Under the pieces are notes generated by a model that was not told where the DNA came from, did no database searches, and worked only from the letters and a program-made list of their open reading frames with translations. A stretch of 64,000 bases of DNA from Gibbula magus. Its lineage: Eukaryota; Mollusca; Gastropoda; Trochida; Trochidae. The DNA lies in the NCBI GenBank assembly GCA_936450465.1, contig OW388299.1, positions 36,777,548 through 36,841,547 on the forward strand, given 5' to 3'. Of the stretch, positions 62,111-64,000 are shown piece by piece (the stretch's first letter is position 1; each line of letters starts with the position of its first letter). Made by a program: the position numbers and the translations under genes.

Positions 62111-64000
62111 GTGTCATCAAAAAGTAAATCTGTTTACGGATACTCTACATACAGTATATTATACTCAACAAAAACGTCAAGAGCCACCATATTCAATAAT
62201 GAAGTATACTATATAGTTATTATAAGGATCCATATAAATATTGAATATTAACCTTTTTTGGTGAGTATAAAATTTTGAAACAATATGATCATCGAAATGT
62301 TTTTTTTCTTAACATCGCTTGTTTCAAACAAATTTACTGTAATATACCAGAAAATAGTGACAATGTTGTGTAAATGCACGATATGTCCGTTTATAGATAC
62401 CAAAATAAGATATTTGTACTGGGATGCAAGAATCAAGGATAAGTAGGGGTAATATCGTGTAATGTGAATACCGTGTATGAAGACAGCTGTATGCAGGGGA
62501 AGGAGCTTGCTGTCAGCATCCGAGAAAATGACGCCTCTCGCAAGGTCTATGAGTAAACAGATTTTGGTATGTCTGACAATAATACGGAAACTACCAGAAA
62601 GATTTTGATGACTGGGAGTTATGATCGGATGATTATGGTTCGCTGACATATGCTGGCTGTTAGATCCTCTCTGTATTCTATCTGATGATAGATACGGTAC
62701 TTCCATGATATCCAACTCACACTGACTACGTTGCCATGACAACGCACGATGAAAGGTAGTGGTTGGGAACCAGCTTGTAAATTCTTCCTGTAGGGAATGG
62801 AACTAAGATTTTGGTAAGCCGGAGATCATATGTTCTTACCTACCGGCCGGGGACCGAATCCAAAACTCAATTTAATTTTAGCGGATGCGAATGAAAATGA
62901 CATTTCTTAATACTGGGTGTGGGCATGAATATGTCACAAATCTTAATTTCTTATCAGAAAAATAGGACAAGATGAAAAGGGTACTCGGTAGCTAGCGATA
63001 ATTAATTTGTGACTAGATTCTAATAATCTCCGGCAGGCCAACCAACTCGATCGATGTGACGGCACCTATACAGAACTGGCTTGACGCTCGCCATCTTGTT
63101 TTTCCATTCTACCTCTGCAACAACAGCGAACCCCGAGAAAAATCATTTACGAAACATGTTACCAACATCGCTAAATGTGAATTGTTAGCCATTTTTAGTT
63201 CAAACTATTGCAAATGTTCGATACCGTTACAACGTCCACCATTTTGAATAGCTAAGCGAACGATGGTGAGGATAATTTATGAATGAAGGGTGACAATGGA
63301 CAAGGGAAGCGACGGAGCAACTAAAAGCCGGCATACGCTCTTGATATCGAATCAAATACACACATTGGATGCAATTAGTAAAGATACTGCCTAAATGTAA
63401 GATATGTAAGACTCGCTTGCCCCAAACTACATGGAAACAGACGAGTAAAGCTGTCGTCTGCCCAAGTCGGATATCGTCTGCTGGAGTGAGGATGAGGACA
63501 GATTCGCTAATGGCGACGATGGCTCGGTCGTACGACTACTTCGGCCAGATGATGACATGCTATTATTTAATCCTGGTGGCTTACTATTAAATATTAAATC
63601 TAAACCTAGATATTCTCCTATCAATAGTTCAGACCTGAATAATCGATATTGAGTGTGAAGGGCTGTGCGAGTCCATCCAATCATATGCTCATATGCCTCA
63701 ATGAAATCCATTTGAAGTGATTCTAGTTATTGCAATTATATCAGTTTATCAAACAATACACATTTTACCGTGCACTGACGGCAAGCAGATATAAAATATT
63801 AATGCTATTTTCGTACCGTCACAATGCCCCGTATCTCATGATTCGTCATATATAAAGAATCGATACGAAATCGATATCTTCCATCGAAGAGGGGAAGGCT
63901 TTTTCACTTGATATCTAGCTAGCGACATCTACATTGCTGCTTCAATTCGCCGGTAAATTACCAGCCAGTGATGGATGAAAGGCAAAATACAATACAAAGC

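Noticed and set aside
62248..62742. 164-codon minus-strand frame
   Set aside because: No domain, signal or family resemblance was recognised, and there are no convincing splice sites. Retained only as a weak candidate for transcript checking.
63427..63711. 94-codon minus-strand frame with a serine-rich end
   Set aside because: No recognised family; it is upstream of GNAO1 exon 3 on the same strand but does not contain a P-loop or Met-Gly-Cys start.

Overview
The window looks like animal nuclear DNA, AT-rich and dense in repeats, most likely from a mollusc and probably a gastropod. This rests on four things seen in the sequence: a multi-exon G-protein gene with large introns; tRNA-derived SINEs ending in a CTCA tail of a kind I associate with molluscs; many small inverted-repeat transposons; and TTAGGG-type interstitial telomere repeats. 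The species call is inference. There are no bacterial operons, CRISPR arrays or phage-like genes.

Only one protein-coding gene can be supported. It is the G-protein alpha-o subunit (Go alpha, GNAO1 orthologue) on the minus strand. Exons 3 to 8 lie at 36285-36144, 28229-28069, 23824-23696, 21213-21084, 19621-19468 and 12853-12666. Their lengths (142, 161, 129, 130, 154 and 188 nt) join in frame without a break and total 904 nt. The family is 354 residues long, so exactly 161 nt is missing. That equals the classical exon 1 (118 nt) plus exon 2 (43 nt), which carry the myristoylation site and the P-loop. I found neither in the window, so the stretch from 36286 to the right edge is best read as intron 2, at least 27.7 kb long.

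Layout: 1-10.8 kb is downstream flank holding SINEs (one nested inside another), foldback elements and TA-flanked MITEs. About 10.8-12.7 kb is a candidate 3' UTR. 12.7-36.3 kb is the exon-intron body. Its introns hold a 56-bp copy of part of the last exon, an interstitial telomere tract, an 807-bp TA-flanked element, a perfect 82-bp-arm palindrome and several tandem arrays. 36.3-64 kb is intron 2 with a 1.25-kb minisatellite showing higher-order structure, a cluster of CRE palindromes, and a 4-kb run of four unrelated minisatellites near the right end.

Most short open frames in the window are chance frames in AT-rich or repetitive DNA. I saw no convincing second gene and no convincing novel multi-gene system. 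The best leads are the synonymous-only exon fragment, the perfect palindrome, the duplicated splice acceptor at exon 7, the CRE cluster and the nested or composite mobile elements.
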